A stretch of DNA of 64,000 nucleotides from assembly GCA_002731875.1 (NCBI GenBank), contig PCCY01000037.1:62001-126000 (forward strand), read 5' to 3'. This DNA comes from Roseobacter sp. Its GTDB lineage: Bacteria; Pseudomonadota; Alphaproteobacteria; Rhodobacterales; Rhodobacteraceae. The translations under genes were made by a program, and so were the position numbers. Under the pieces are notes generated by a model. It ran no database searches, was not told the origin of the DNA, and saw only the letters and a program-made list of their open reading frames with translations. Positions within the stretch are counted from its first letter, which is position 1; each line of letters opens with the position of its first letter. Below, one piece after another: positions 46,143 to 56,454 of this stretch.

Positions 46143-46151
46143 TGATATAAT
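46143..46151 (+). promoter_or_regulatory. Extended -10 promoter element upstream of bamD
   Basis: TG-A-TATAAT is a perfect extended -10 element in the 221-nt lpxC-bamD spacer, about 130 nt before bamD. No good -35 is seen 17 nt upstream, which fits extended -10 promoters. The remainder of the spacer shows no gene. Confidence 0.45.
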
Positions 46152-46282
46152 TGAACAGGGGTCGGCAGGCTAAATTCCAGCTGAGTTTTAGGGATCGCAC
46201 GACCCCAGCGATACCTTGTGCTGGTCATTGGCAAAAGCGTAACGTAAGACGTGACAGTGGGAAAGAAACGAGGGTGAACAGC

Positions 46283-47152
46283 ATGACAGGTGCGAAGTCG
46301 CGCAAGCGGTTGGTCGGTGCGGTGCTAGTAGTTGCGGTGCTTGGGGCTTGCGGTAACCAGGATAGCGGTCGCAGAACCAAGAGCTTTTTCAACTCTCAGG
46401 AAATCCCTCTCGAGACCTATTCAGCCGAACAGATTTACGAGCGCGGCGAATTTGAATTGAACCGCAAGCGCCCGGCGGATGCTGCTGAATATTTCTCAGA
46501 GATCGAAAGGCTGTATCCGTATTCGGATTGGGCGAAACGTGCGTTGATCATGCAAGCCTATTCGTACCATCAGGACAAAGATTACGAAAACAGCCGCGCC
46601 GCCGCGCAACGGTATATTGATTTCTTCCCTGATGATGATGACGCGTCATACGCCAGCTATCTCTTGGCGCTCAGCTATTATGATCAGATTGACGAGGTCG
46701 GACGCGATCAAGGGCTGACCTTTCAGGCGCTGCAAGCCTTGCGTCAGGTTATCGAAGGTTACCCTGACAGCGAATACGCCCGTTCTGCGGTTCTGAAGTT
46801 CGATCTGGCCTTCGATCACCTTGCAGGCAAGGAAATGGAAGTCGGGCGCTATTATCTGCGCCGCAAGCATTATACCGCGGCCATTAACCGGTTCCGTGTC
46901 GTCGTCGAGGATTTCCAGACCACGACCCACACCGCAGAGGCATTGCACCGCCTTGTCGAAGCCTATCTGTCATTGGGTCTTACGGACGAGGCGCAGACTG
47001 CTGGCGCGATCCTGGGCTATAACTACAGATCAACCGAATGGTACGAGGCGAGCTACAAGCTGCTGACCGGCAAAGGGTTGGAGATGAAGTCATTTGGCGA
47101 CAATTGGCTGACCGCGATCTATCGGCAGACCATCAAGGGCGAGTGGCTCTGA
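46283..47152 (+). CDS. bamD: Outer membrane protein assembly lipoprotein BamD
   Basis: A 289-residue periplasmic lipoprotein of the BAM complex that folds outer-membrane proteins with BamA. The signal peptide 'RLVGAVLVVAVLGAC' ends in a lipobox with lipidated C23. Five TPR-like repeats follow ('DAAEYFSEIERLYPYSDWAKRALIMQAYSYH' and so on). The ATG at 46283 has GAGG about 8 nt upstream; the open frame upstream lacks a signal peptide at its start. Confidence 0.95.
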   Translation: MTGAKSRKRLVGAVLVVAVLGACGNQDSGRRTKSFFNSQEIPLETYSAEQIYERGEFELNRKRPADAAEYFSEIERLYPYSDWAKRALIMQAYSYHQDKDYENSRAAAQRYIDFFPDDDDASYASYLLALSYYDQIDEVGRDQGLTFQALQALRQVIEGYPDSEYARSAVLKFDLAFDHLAGKEMEVGRYYLRRKHYTAAINRFRVVVEDFQTTTHTAEALHRLVEAYLSLGLTDEAQTAGAILGYNYRSTEWYEASYKLLTGKGLEMKSFGDNWLTAIYRQTIKGEWL

Positions 47153-47190
47153 CCCAAGCGCGGCTGTGCGACCTACACGGAATGTAACCC

Positions 47191-48852
47191 ATGCTACGCG
47201 GCCTAGACATCTCGGATATGTTGATCATCGACCGGCTGGAACTGGCGTTTCAGCCGGGTCTCAATGTGCTAACTGGTGAAACCGGGGCGGGTAAATCCAT
47301 TCTTCTTGACAGTCTGGGGTTCGTGCTTGGGTGGCGTGGGCGGGCCGATCTGGTGCGACAGGGGGCGGACCAAGGCGAAGTGACGGCGTGGTTCGACCTG
47401 CCTGACGGGCACCCCGCACATGCGGTGCTGGACGCGGCCGGGTTGCCGGGCGGGCCGGAGCTGATCTTGCGGCGTATCAACGGGTCGGACGGGCGCAAGA
47501 CGGCGTGGGTCAATGACCGCCGCTGTTCGGGCGAAGTTTTGCGGGCGTTGTCGGAAACGTTGGTGGAGCTTCACGGTCAGCATGACGATCGAGGCTTGCT
47601 TGACCCCAAGGGCCACCGAGCCATCCTGGACGAATTTGCCGACAACAGCAGCTTGCGCGAAGCGGTGCGCGAGGCCTGGGGCGCGTTGAACGCTGCACGC
47701 AAGGCAGCGCAGAAAGCCGCCAAGGATCGCGATGCAATCGCAGCGGAAGAAGAATTTCTGCGTCATGCGGTGGCAGAGTTGGACAAGCTGAACCCGGAAC
47801 CGGGGGAAGAGGCCCAGCTTGATGTGCGCCGCCGGATGATGCAAGGGGCTGAAAAAATCCGCACGGATGTGGTCAATGCCTATGAAATGCTTGGCCAGGG
47901 CGGTGCGGAAACCCAGATTGGTGATGCGTTACGCTGGCTTGACGGCGTTGCGCACAAGGCCGAAGGGGCACTGGAAGCTCCCTTGGCGGCTTTGTCGCGC
48001 GCGATGATCGAATTAGACGACGCGATGGAGGGTATCGCGGCTGCAATTGACGTGATGTCGTTCAATCCGGTCGAACTGGAGGAAACCGAAGAGCGGCTGT
48101 TCGCGATCCGCGCGATGGCCCGCAAGCACGACGTGCAGCCAGATGATCTTGCCGGTTTCGCCGATACGCTGCGCAGCAAGCTCGAAGCGCTCGATGCCGG
48201 TGATGCGGCCCAGGCAGAGCTTGAGAAGAAGGTGCGTGAAACGCAGGCTATTTACGATGCAGCCATCGGCGCTTTGACGGCATCGCGGGCTAAATCGGCC
48301 AAAAAGCTTGATGCGGCTGTTGCCGAAGAACTGACCCCGCTCAAGATGGAAAGGGCGATCTTTCAGACGCAGGTCACCCCTGATACTGCTGGTCCAGATG
48401 GCGGTGACATGGTGTCTTTTACCGTCGCACCCAACCCCGGCGCACCCGCAGGGCCTTTGGGCAAGATAGCCTCCGGCGGCGAGCTTAGTCGTTTTTTGTT
48501 GGCGCTCAAGGTGTGCCTGGCCAAGGGACAAACCGGTCTGACGATGATTTTCGATGAAATCGACCGGGGCGTTGGCGGGGCGACGGCGGATGCGGTGGGA
48601 AGACGTCTTGCCGCGCTGTCAAAAGGCGGGCAAGTGTTGGTAGTGACCCATTCACCGCAGGTTGCCGCGTTGGGCGCGCATCATTGGCGCGTGTCGAAAA
48701 CCGTGTCAGATGGCATGACGCTGTCGACCGTCACCCCGCTTTCGGACGTCGAACGGGTGGACGAGGTTGCCCGCATGTTGTCAGGCGATACGATCACGCA
48801 AGCAGCGCGTGCTGCCGCCCGCGAGTTGTTGGGCGCGGAATATGCAGGCTGA
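47191..48852 (+). CDS. recN: DNA repair protein RecN
   Basis: An SMC-like ATPase that helps repair double-strand breaks. The 553-residue protein has Walker A 'GETGAGKS' (29-36), a central coiled coil with basic and acidic helices (about 150-370), the signature 'ASGGELSRFLLALK' and Walker B 'TMIFDEIDRGVGGATADAVG'. It follows bamD after 38 nt, probably in the same transcript. I see no clear LexA box directly before it. Confidence 0.96.
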   Translation: MLRGLDISDMLIIDRLELAFQPGLNVLTGETGAGKSILLDSLGFVLGWRGRADLVRQGADQGEVTAWFDLPDGHPAHAVLDAAGLPGGPELILRRINGSDGRKTAWVNDRRCSGEVLRALSETLVELHGQHDDRGLLDPKGHRAILDEFADNSSLREAVREAWGALNAARKAAQKAAKDRDAIAAEEEFLRHAVAELDKLNPEPGEEAQLDVRRRMMQGAEKIRTDVVNAYEMLGQGGAETQIGDALRWLDGVAHKAEGALEAPLAALSRAMIELDDAMEGIAAAIDVMSFNPVELEETEERLFAIRAMARKHDVQPDDLAGFADTLRSKLEALDAGDAAQAELEKKVRETQAIYDAAIGALTASRAKSAKKLDAAVAEELTPLKMERAIFQTQVTPDTAGPDGGDMVSFTVAPNPGAPAGPLGKIASGGELSRFLLALKVCLAKGQTGLTMIFDEIDRGVGGATADAVGRRLAALSKGGQVLVVTHSPQVAALGAHHWRVSKTVSDGMTLSTVTPLSDVERVDEVARMLSGDTITQAARAAARELLGAEYAG

Positions 48853-48927
48853 GGATATAGTGCCGTTGTCGGGTCATCTCTCGGGCCATCACCGTCCTGA
48901 CACAAGGTACCCTGAAACGTAGTCGCT

Positions 48928-50613
48928 ATGGCATTGAAACCACGCCTTTATCTATCCCACCGCTATAACCTGGCCCGTGATCAGACGCGCCGCGGTTGGG
49001 AAGTTCTGCGCGAGAAGGGGCCCAGCAAGATCGTTTTCTGGTTTATTGCCTTGGTGATAGGCATCGCCGCAGGCTTTGCGGCATTGTTCTTTCGCAAAGG
49101 CATCAATGCTATTCAGGCGTTTTTATACGGTACTGAAGACACCCAGCATCTGCACAGTTTCATCGGCAGTCTTGATTGGTACTGGGTGGTGCTTATTCCA
49201 ACCTTCGGCGGTTTGGTCGTAGGATTGATCTTGCACAATTTCACCCGTGATGCGCGTGCAAGGAGCGTCAGCGACGTCATTCTCGGATCAGCGCTCCATG
49301 AAGGCCGGGTTGAAACCCGGGCGGGGCTGGCCTCGACCCTCGCATCTCTTATCACCCTCAGCACCGGCGGCTCTTCGGGGCGCGAAGGGCCGGTGGTGCA
49401 TTTGGCGGCGGTGATCTCAACGTTGGTCAGTCGTCGCATCAACGCCAGTGGCGTTACCGGGCGCGATCTGTTGGGCTGTGCTGTCGCGGCGGCGGTTTCG
49501 GCCAGCTTCAATGCCCCCATCGCGGGGGCGTTGTTTGCATTGGAAATTGTGCTGCGCCATTTCGCCGTCCATGCATTTGCACCGATCGTCATCGCCTCTG
49601 TCGCCGGTACGGTGATCAACCGCCTTGAATTTGGCGGATTGACTGAATTTGCGCTCCCCACGATCGGCGACGTGTCATTCTATGCAGAGCTACCGGCATT
49701 TCTGTTGTTGGGTTTGACCTGCGGTATCGTGGCGGTGATTTTGATGCGGGGGATATTCTGGGCCGAGGATGTCGGCAATTACATTCAGGATCTCAGCAAG
49801 CTGCCCCGCTACATACGTCCGATGGTCGCCGGGGCAATTTTGGGCGTTATCGCTCTTTGGTTTCCGCATATTATCGGCGTGGGCTATGAAACCACCAGCC
49901 GGGCCCTGTCCGGCGACATGATCCTGAACGAAGCAATCGTGTTCGCCGCGCTCAAGATCGCGGCGGTATCGATAACGCTTGGCGGGCGTATGGGCGGTGG
50001 GGTGTTTTCTCCGTCGCTGATGCTGGGCGCATTGACGGGGCTGGCATTTGGCTTGATCGCGACGGGCGTGTTTCCCACAATGTCGGGGGCCACCTCGCTT
50101 TATGCCCTGGCAGGCATGGGAGCCGTGGCGGCAGCGGTATTGGGAGCACCCATCTCGACCACGTTGATCGTGTTCGAAATGACCGGTGACTGGCAAACCG
50201 GGCTTGCGGTCATGGTCGCGGTCAGCATGTCGACAGCCCTCGCGTCACGACTTGTTCATCGAAGTTTCTTCCTGACACAGATGGAACGACGCGGCGTGCA
50301 TCTGGCCGCTGGCCCTCAGGCGTATCTGTTATGCATGTTCACGGTGGCACGGATGATGCGTCGGCCCGATGACCCGGGGGCCGCTGGTGAACAAACGTGT
50401 TGGGACCTTATCGGCGAAGGAACCTATATCGACGGTGCCGCCACCCTGGAGGCCGCAATGCCGGTGTTCGAACAATCAGGTGCCGCGTATATTCCGGTCG
50501 TCGCTCTCCAGGCTGACGCACCGCCAGAACTTTTGGGTGCCTTGTTCTACGTGGACGCTCTCAAGGCATATAACCGCGCCCTGGCAGAGACCGCGGCGGA
50601 AGAACATTCATGA
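48928..50613 (+). CDS. ClC-family chloride channel/transporter
   Basis: A 561-residue ClC protein with ten or more membrane segments. 'STGGSSGREGPVVHLA' carries the gating glutamate E153 in GREGP. 'GGRMGGGVFSPSLMLGA' is the GxFxP anion-binding motif. A C-terminal region of about 100 residues contains a CBS-like piece ('AAMPVFEQSGAAYIPVVAL'). Bacterial ClCs are usually Cl-/H+ exchangers used in acid resistance. It lies 75 nt after recN on the same strand. Confidence 0.9.
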   Translation: MALKPRLYLSHRYNLARDQTRRGWEVLREKGPSKIVFWFIALVIGIAAGFAALFFRKGINAIQAFLYGTEDTQHLHSFIGSLDWYWVVLIPTFGGLVVGLILHNFTRDARARSVSDVILGSALHEGRVETRAGLASTLASLITLSTGGSSGREGPVVHLAAVISTLVSRRINASGVTGRDLLGCAVAAAVSASFNAPIAGALFALEIVLRHFAVHAFAPIVIASVAGTVINRLEFGGLTEFALPTIGDVSFYAELPAFLLLGLTCGIVAVILMRGIFWAEDVGNYIQDLSKLPRYIRPMVAGAILGVIALWFPHIIGVGYETTSRALSGDMILNEAIVFAALKIAAVSITLGGRMGGGVFSPSLMLGALTGLAFGLIATGVFPTMSGATSLYALAGMGAVAAAVLGAPISTTLIVFEMTGDWQTGLAVMVAVSMSTALASRLVHRSFFLTQMERRGVHLAAGPQAYLLCMFTVARMMRRPDDPGAAGEQTCWDLIGEGTYIDGAATLEAAMPVFEQSGAAYIPVVALQADAPPELLGALFYVDALKAYNRALAETAAEEHS

Positions 50614-50851
50614 CTGCTCCGGGTCAATCGCCGGTTACTGCAGGTCAAAACCAAGCGTAGTGCCGCCGTTCAAATCCACAGCGCGTTCCGATGCCTTTGT
50701 GGCACCTCACGTCCCGCAAGGTCGCTCATAACGCTGTGGCTCAGGACAACCCCCAGTGCGTGTTTGCCTCGTCGACTGGCGGTCTTGCCGGGCTGAATCC
50801 GCCCGGCACAATCACCGTTACGCTGAACATCTATAGAAAAGGCAGCCAGAC
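50614..50851. other. Non-coding spacer between convergent ClC and DUF427 genes
   Basis: I see no gene in these 238 nt. An 8-bp inverted repeat, TGCCGGGC (50786-50793) with GCCCGGCA (50801-50808), may end transcripts from either side, though no T-tract follows it. Confidence 0.5.
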
Positions 50852-51196
50852 CTATATCTGTTCTATGGTCACCTCGGGCAGCTGATAGAACGCAAGATGC
50901 CCCTTGATTTCGGCAACCGCCGCGTTGGGGTCTTCATATGTCCATGCGACATTCTCCAGCGTCCGGCTTTTCGTCACCACGGAAAAGTAATTCGCATCAC
51001 CTTTATACGGGCAGTGGGTGGTCATGGCCGTCTTGTCAAGAAACGCCATCGCAACATCACCCTGCGGGATATAAATGACGGCGTCGCGGTCGCCTTCGCG
51101 CAGTTCAAGCGCGTTTTTTGTTTCTGCGATTACCGCGCCGCCGGCGCGCACTGTCCATATGCCTTTAGCTTTCAATATCTTGATATGGTCTACCAT
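50852..51196 (-). CDS. DUF427 domain protein
   Basis: A 114-residue single-domain DUF427 protein. It has 'RVRAGGAVIAET'-like 'TVRAGGAVIAETKNALEL', 'YIPQGDV', 'THCPYKGDANYFSV' and 'NVAWTYEDP', the family's most conserved stretches. The fold is beta-rich and the function is unknown. The start at 51196 (MVDHIKILKAKG) is taken; a longer frame upstream lacks similarity. It lies 40 nt downstream of the aminopeptidase gene. Confidence 0.9.
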   Translation of the reverse strand: MVDHIKILKAKGIWTVRAGGAVIAETKNALELREGDRDAVIYIPQGDVAMAFLDKTAMTTHCPYKGDANYFSVVTKSRTLENVAWTYEDPNAAVAEIKGHLAFYQLPEVTIEQI

Positions 51197-51236
51197 GGTT
51201 GACCTTACTCCCTGAAATAATGGAAAATCCCTGTGC

Positions 51237-53027
51237 CTAAATCGGCGCTGTCGCAGCATCCAACCATAGTTTCGCCTCCTGCGATAGCCGAGGCCCAATC
51301 TTTTCTGCAACCTGCTTGTGATAGGCGTTCAGCCACCCACGAGAGATGTCATCAAACAGGGCAAGGTCGATCAGGCGCGTGTCGATAGGCGCAAAGCTCA
51401 GCGTTTCCCAGTGCAACATGGGGCGGTGGTCATCGCCGCCATCCAGATTGGGAGCAGGCCGCACGACCAGCAGGTTCTCAAGGCGAATGCCAAACGCGCC
51501 CTCGCGATAATAACCCGGCTCATTGCTCAGGATCATCCCTGGCATTAGCGGCACCGAACTGACCTTGCTCAGACGTTGCGGCCCTTCATGGACGCTCAGG
51601 TAAGCGCCGACACCGTGGCCGAGCCCATGATCGAAATCCTGGCCGGCCATCCACAGGGGCTGGCGGCCAACCGCCTCGATGTCGCGCCCGGCAAGCCCTT
51701 GCGGCCAACGCAGTCGACTCATGGCAATCATCCCCAGCAACACGCGTGTAAACGCCTGCGTCGCCTCTGGCAAAACCGCGCCGATGGCAACGGTCCGCGT
51801 GATGTCCGTGGTGCCGTCCAGATACTGCCCGCCCGAATCCAGAACCAATAAATGTCCGTCCTCCAACACGCTGTCGGAGTCTTCGGTGACCCGGTAATGC
51901 ATGATCGCGCCATTCGGCCCCGTACCCGCAATTGTTTCAAAGCTTATGTCCTGCAACGCGTTATCGCGACGCCGGAAAGCTTCCAGTCGGCTCACGACCT
52001 GCATTTCGGTCACGGTGCCGGGTGGTTGCTGGTCCAGCCACGCCAACAGCTCGACCAGGGCGGCACCATCGCGCAGATGTGCCGCCGCAGATCCGGCAAC
52101 TTCGGCTGCGTTTTTGCATGCCTTGGGCAAGGCACAGGGATCGTCCCCCCAAACGACCCGATCACCGATCACATCCGCAATGGCAACCGGCACGGTGGCC
52201 TTGTCCAACCGCACCGGCCCAGCGACCGTCTGTAAATAAGTCAACAGTGCCTCGGGTGGATGGACAGTCACGGTCGATCCGAAATGAGACGTCAGGTGTT
52301 CTATCTTAGCGGGGTTCACGAACAGGTTGATGCGTCCCGAGCCGTGCAAGACCGCGAAACCATGCACGACCGGATTTCGCGCGATATCCGCACCCCGAAT
52401 ATTGAGCAGCCAGCAAACACTGTCGGGCAAGGTGATGACCGCCGCCGCCGCACCACTGTCGCGCAGCGATTGTCCCAAACGGGCTGCCTTGTCGATATGA
52501 CTTTCGCCTGCGAACTCCAGTGGATGTACCTTGGCGATCTTCACCGGTGGGGGCGGCTGGTCTTCCCATATACGGTCGACAAGGTTGTCACACCGTCGCA
52601 TCTCGATGCCACTGCCCTCCAGAGCTCCGTTCAACTGTTCGATCTGGGCGGCGGCATGCAGCCATGGGTCAAAGCCGACGATCCCTCCACGGGGCAACTG
52701 CCCGCGCAGCCAATCGGCTAATGAAACTTCCGGCCAGGCCACCGGCGTGTAGACATCGGCGATCTGCGTCTTGACCTGGGTTCGATAGCGCCCGTCAATA
52801 AACACACCGGCTGCCCCGATCAATGCAGCACAAAAGCCCGCCGAACCGGTGAAGCCGGTCAACCATTGCAGCCGCTCATCATGCGGTGCGACGTACTCGC
52901 CCTGATGCGCGTCCGCACGAGGGACAAGAAACCCGTCCAGCCCTTCCGCCTTGATCTCGCTGCGCAATGCCGCCAGCCGCGGGGGCCCTTGCTCAGGCCG
53001 GGAGGTCACCTCGAACGATTGAAACAA
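51237..53027 (-). CDS. M24B-family Xaa-Pro aminopeptidase (aminopeptidase P)
   Basis: A 596-residue metallopeptidase that removes N-terminal residues preceding proline. It has two creatinase-like N-terminal domains and a C-terminal pita-bread domain. Metal ligands are visible in 'LVLDSGGQYLDGTTDITRT' (two aspartates), 'DHGLGHGVGAYLSVHEGPQ' (histidine), 'LSNEPGYY' and 'RLENLLVV' (glutamates). Length matches the eukaryotic-like three-domain aminopeptidase P common in Alphaproteobacteria. Confidence 0.94.
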   Translation of the reverse strand: MFQSFEVTSRPEQGPPRLAALRSEIKAEGLDGFLVPRADAHQGEYVAPHDERLQWLTGFTGSAGFCAALIGAAGVFIDGRYRTQVKTQIADVYTPVAWPEVSLADWLRGQLPRGGIVGFDPWLHAAAQIEQLNGALEGSGIEMRRCDNLVDRIWEDQPPPPVKIAKVHPLEFAGESHIDKAARLGQSLRDSGAAAAVITLPDSVCWLLNIRGADIARNPVVHGFAVLHGSGRINLFVNPAKIEHLTSHFGSTVTVHPPEALLTYLQTVAGPVRLDKATVPVAIADVIGDRVVWGDDPCALPKACKNAAEVAGSAAAHLRDGAALVELLAWLDQQPPGTVTEMQVVSRLEAFRRRDNALQDISFETIAGTGPNGAIMHYRVTEDSDSVLEDGHLLVLDSGGQYLDGTTDITRTVAIGAVLPEATQAFTRVLLGMIAMSRLRWPQGLAGRDIEAVGRQPLWMAGQDFDHGLGHGVGAYLSVHEGPQRLSKVSSVPLMPGMILSNEPGYYREGAFGIRLENLLVVRPAPNLDGGDDHRPMLHWETLSFAPIDTRLIDLALFDDISRGWLNAYHKQVAEKIGPRLSQEAKLWLDAATAPI

Positions 53028-53085
53028 AACACGACTCCCATTTTCATTTTGCCAAAAAAACTCCCCGCGGAGCGTCCCTCAACCC

Positions 53086-54963
53086 TCAGCTCGCGCGACG
53101 TATCCCCATGACCCTGGCCCGTGCCCGGGGATCGGTATCAAACAGCGCGGCAAGCTGTTCGGTCATTGCGCCAGCCAACTGTTCGACGTCGGTGATTGTC
53201 ACGGCGCGCTCGTAATACCGGGTCACGTCATGTCCGATACCAATCGCCAACAACTCTACCGCCTTGCGTTTTTCGACCATGGCGATGACGTCGCGAAGGT
53301 GCTTTTCCAGATAGTTCGCGGGGTTGACCGACAGGGTGCTGTCATCCACCGGTGCGCCATCGCTGATCACCATCAGGATCTTGCGCGACTCATGCCGCGC
53401 CATCATGCGACGGTGCGCCCATTCCAGTGCCTCACCGTCGATGTTTTCCTTCAACAGACCTTCCTTCATCATCAAACCCAGGTTGGGCCGGGTCCGGCGC
53501 CAGGGCGCGTCGGCGGATTTATAGATGATGTGGCGCAGGTCGTTCAGGCGGCCCGGTTGCACGGGACGGCCTTGGTTCAGCCAGGCTTCGCGGGCCTGAC
53601 CCCCTTTCCAGGCGCGGGTGGTAAAGCCAAGGATTTCCACCTTGACGTTGCAACGCTCAAGGGTGCGTGCCAGAACATCGGCGCAAATAGCCGCAATGGA
53701 AATCGGCCGGCCGCGCATGGAACCCGAATTATCCAACAACAATGTGACGCATGTATCGCGAAACTCGGTGTCCTTTTCGACCTTGAACGACAGCGGCGTA
53801 GTGGGGTTCGCCACGATGCGCGCCAACCGGCCCGCGTCAAGCGTCCCTTCCTCTAGGTCGAATTCCCAAGATCGGTTTTGTTGCGCCTGCAAACGGCGCT
53901 GCAACTTATTGGCCAAACGGCTCACCGCCCCCTTTAAAGGTTCAAGCTGCTGGTCAAGATAGGCACGCAGGCGTTCAAGCTCGGCCGGTTCGGCCAGATC
54001 TTCGGCACCGATCACCTCGTCATGTTCGGTCTGATAGACCAGATAGTTTGGGTCGGCATCCGACGCCGGCGGCGGGGCAGGTGGCTCCATCGGGGCGTCG
54101 CCATCAGGCATCTCGGCTTCTTCGCCAAGCTCCTGGTCGGCCATGTCATCCATTGACACCTGCGCCTGGGATTCGTCCTGCTGCTGTTCTTGCGACTGCT
54201 CGGGGGATGCCTCTGCCTGATCGTCGTCTTGTTCATCGTCGCCGGTGCTGTCGGGGTCCTGCTCCTCTTCGGTGCCTTCTTCCTGAGCCTCGTCCTGTTC
54301 TTCGTCCGATTGATCGGGGTCATCGCCCAACTGATCGCCATAGCCCAGGTCCACGATCATCTTGCGGGCGAACCGCGCAAAGGCCGCCTGATCATCCAAG
54401 GTGTCGTTCAGGGTATCCAGCGTCGCCCCGGCCTGATCCTCGATATATCCGCGCCACAGTTCCATCGCGTTGGCAGCGCCCGCCGGCAGATCGCGACCTG
54501 TGGCCAAATGGCGCACCAGATAACCCGCTGCGGTTGCCAGCGGCACGTCGCTGGGTTGTTTGGCCTGATCATATCCCTTTCGCAGGGAATCGTGTTTGAT
54601 TTTGACGTCGATATTGCCAGCGGTACCCGGCATGTCCCGCGCGCCTACAGCTTCGCAACGCGCGGTTTCCATTGCTTCATACAGTTCCCGGGCCATTTCA
54701 CCTGCGGGCAGGTATTTCGAATGTGTCTGACCATTGTGGTACCGCCGGTTCAACGCCAGCGCGTCCGCCGTACCCCGTGCCAACAGCACTTCGTCACGGG
54801 TCATGCGGCGACTTACCTGCGGCAGGCGCATCGCGTCTCCCGACAGGCCTGACGGATCCACCGAATAGCTTACCGTCAGGTCGGGATCGTGCGACATGAC
54901 TTTTGTCGCTTCAGCCAAGGCCTTTTTGAAAGCGTCGGCGGGATTGTCGGAGGGTTTGCTCAT
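53086..54963 (-). CDS. cobT: Aerobic cobaltochelatase subunit CobT
   Basis: CobT works with CobS and CobN to insert cobalt into hydrogenobyrinate a,c-diamide during aerobic cobalamin synthesis. The 625-residue protein has an N-terminal domain, a very acidic linker (about 214-290) and a C-terminal von Willebrand A domain with a MIDAS site (D411-N-S-G-S415). It lies downstream of cobS on the same strand, separated by an unusual 282-nt stretch. Confidence 0.95.
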   Translation of the reverse strand: MSKPSDNPADAFKKALAEATKVMSHDPDLTVSYSVDPSGLSGDAMRLPQVSRRMTRDEVLLARGTADALALNRRYHNGQTHSKYLPAGEMARELYEAMETARCEAVGARDMPGTAGNIDVKIKHDSLRKGYDQAKQPSDVPLATAAGYLVRHLATGRDLPAGAANAMELWRGYIEDQAGATLDTLNDTLDDQAAFARFARKMIVDLGYGDQLGDDPDQSDEEQDEAQEEGTEEEQDPDSTGDDEQDDDQAEASPEQSQEQQQDESQAQVSMDDMADQELGEEAEMPDGDAPMEPPAPPPASDADPNYLVYQTEHDEVIGAEDLAEPAELERLRAYLDQQLEPLKGAVSRLANKLQRRLQAQQNRSWEFDLEEGTLDAGRLARIVANPTTPLSFKVEKDTEFRDTCVTLLLDNSGSMRGRPISIAAICADVLARTLERCNVKVEILGFTTRAWKGGQAREAWLNQGRPVQPGRLNDLRHIIYKSADAPWRRTRPNLGLMMKEGLLKENIDGEALEWAHRRMMARHESRKILMVISDGAPVDDSTLSVNPANYLEKHLRDVIAMVEKRKAVELLAIGIGHDVTRYYERAVTITDVEQLAGAMTEQLAALFDTDPRARARVMGIRRAS

Positions 54964-55245
54964 TTCAGGTCTCGCGTCGCCAATGGGTCATGGGTAAAAC
55001 TTTCGCAGGTTTGGACCAGTCTTTCAAACACCTTCCCATGGTGCAGACGATCAGCATCGCGAACCTTCCCACCGGATCCTGACCGATGCCCGGCCGCTCC
55101 CGCAAAAAGCAGGCTCGGTTCGTCACCAGCCCGGAGCGACAGGTCGCGCCCATAACCCGGCGACGGGCGATCGGCACATAGGTGACCCCAGCGCTGGACT
55201 TCGCAAGATACCGAAGCTGCGCAGGGGCTTATGGAATTGAGGGCT
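54964..55245 (-). other. Unexplained stretch between cobS and cobT
   Basis: These 282 nt separate two genes normally close together. A 97-codon frame (54960-55253, TTG start) overlaps cobS by 8 nt and cobT by 4 nt (ATGA), which looks like coupling. A nested 70-codon ATG frame lies in another register (54965-55177). Neither product resembles a family I know, and both are rich in Arg/Gly/Ser with no clear domain. It may be a small gene, a decayed remnant or mRNA structure. Confidence 0.3.
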
Positions 55246-56232
55246 TCAGCCAAGGCTCACGCTTGCAGCGCTTTCGGGAAGTTCCTCGTCGAACAGGCGC
55301 TGATAGAATTCGGCGACGGTCTGACGCTCAAGCTCGTCACATTTGTTGAGGAAGGACAGGCGGAAAGCATAGCCGACATTCCGAAAGATTTCAGCGTTTT
55401 GCGCCCATGCAATGACGGTCCGCGGCGACATTACCGTCGAAAGATCGCCGTTCATGAAGGCCGTCCGCGTCAGATCGGCCACGGTGACCATCTGTTTGAT
55501 GGTCTTGCGGCCCTTGTCGGTATTGTAATGCGGATTTTTCGACAGAACGATCTGGGTCTCGGCGTCGATGCTCAGGTAGTTCAAGGTCGCGACCAGCGAC
55601 CAGCGGTCCATCTGACCCTGGTTGATCTGTTGCGTACCATGATACAGCCCCGTCGTATCGCCCAGGCCCACGGTGTTGGCGGTGGCAAAGATGCGGAAAT
55701 AGGGGTGGGGTTCGATCACCTGGTTCTGGTCCAGCAAGGTCAGTTTGCCGTCGACCTCCAACACGCGCTGGATCACGAACATCACATCGGCGCGGCCGGC
55801 ATCGTATTCATCGAATACGATCGCGGTCGGGTTGCGCAACGCCCACGGCAGGATGCCTTCCTGGAAATCGGTGACTTGCTTGCCATCTTTGAGCTTGATC
55901 GCATCCTTGCCGATCAGGTCGATCCGGCTGATATGGCTGTCAAGGTTGACGCGCACGCAAGGCCAGTTGAGCAAGCTTGCAACCTGTTCGATATGGGTGG
56001 ACTTGCCGGTGCCGTGATACCCTTGGATCATGACACGGCGATTGTGGTTGAAACCGGCCAGTATGGCCAGGGTTGTATCAGGATCGAACTTATAGGTGCT
56101 GTCCAACGTGGGTACACGGCTGGTGCGGTCCTCGAACCCATGCACGATCATATCGGTGTCGATGCCAAAGACTTCGCGAACCGAGATCTCTTTGGTGGGC
56201 TTTGCGTTGAGTTCCAATGAGGTCTCGGCCAT
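55246..56232 (-). CDS. cobS: Aerobic cobaltochelatase subunit CobS
   Basis: The 328-residue AAA+ ATPase (MoxR-like) subunit that powers cobalt insertion with CobT and CobN. It shows Walker A 'GYHGTGKS' (71-78), Walker B 'IVFDEYDAG' (D141, E142), sensor '[11 protein letters not shown]' and arginine finger region 'QMDRWS'. It is read in the same direction as the J-domain gene upstream, with a 222-nt spacer. Confidence 0.96.
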   Translation of the reverse strand: MAETSLELNAKPTKEISVREVFGIDTDMIVHGFEDRTSRVPTLDSTYKFDPDTTLAILAGFNHNRRVMIQGYHGTGKSTHIEQVASLLNWPCVRVNLDSHISRIDLIGKDAIKLKDGKQVTDFQEGILPWALRNPTAIVFDEYDAGRADVMFVIQRVLEVDGKLTLLDQNQVIEPHPYFRIFATANTVGLGDTTGLYHGTQQINQGQMDRWSLVATLNYLSIDAETQIVLSKNPHYNTDKGRKTIKQMVTVADLTRTAFMNGDLSTVMSPRTVIAWAQNAEIFRNVGYAFRLSFLNKCDELERQTVAEFYQRLFDEELPESAASVSLG

Positions 56233-56417
56233 ATTCTATGCGTCCTTCATGCTTTATTCTTTGTCTTGCGGCACAGGAGCGCCACAGCTTTGGTTGGCAA
56301 CATATCTTTCCTGAGCGCGAGGGAAAGAGCCAAATCGCCCCATGGCAAAGTCTCGGATCAGAGGCGGGGATCAAGGGGCGATGCGAAATCCGACAGCGCC
56401 CCCGACGTGATAATCTC

Positions 56418-56440
56418 TCAGGCCGATGCCCTCGGCCTGA
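56418..56440. repeat. 9-bp hairpin downstream of the J-domain gene
   Basis: TCAGGCCGA (56418-56426) and TCGGCCTGA (56432-56440) with a 5-nt loop lie 15 nt past the J-domain gene stop. It may slow or end that transcript, although no T-tract follows on the minus strand. Confidence 0.4.
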
Positions 56441-56454
56441 TGCGCATGTGCAAT

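Noticed and set aside
50660..50720. A tRNA-like T-loop (GTTCAAATC) after the ClC gene
   Set aside because: The flanking bases do not form a T-stem, and no acceptor or anticodon arm can be drawn.
50786..50808. An intrinsic terminator between the ClC and DUF427 genes
   Set aside because: The 8-bp stem is good but no T-tract follows on either strand, so it is noted only within the spacer entry.
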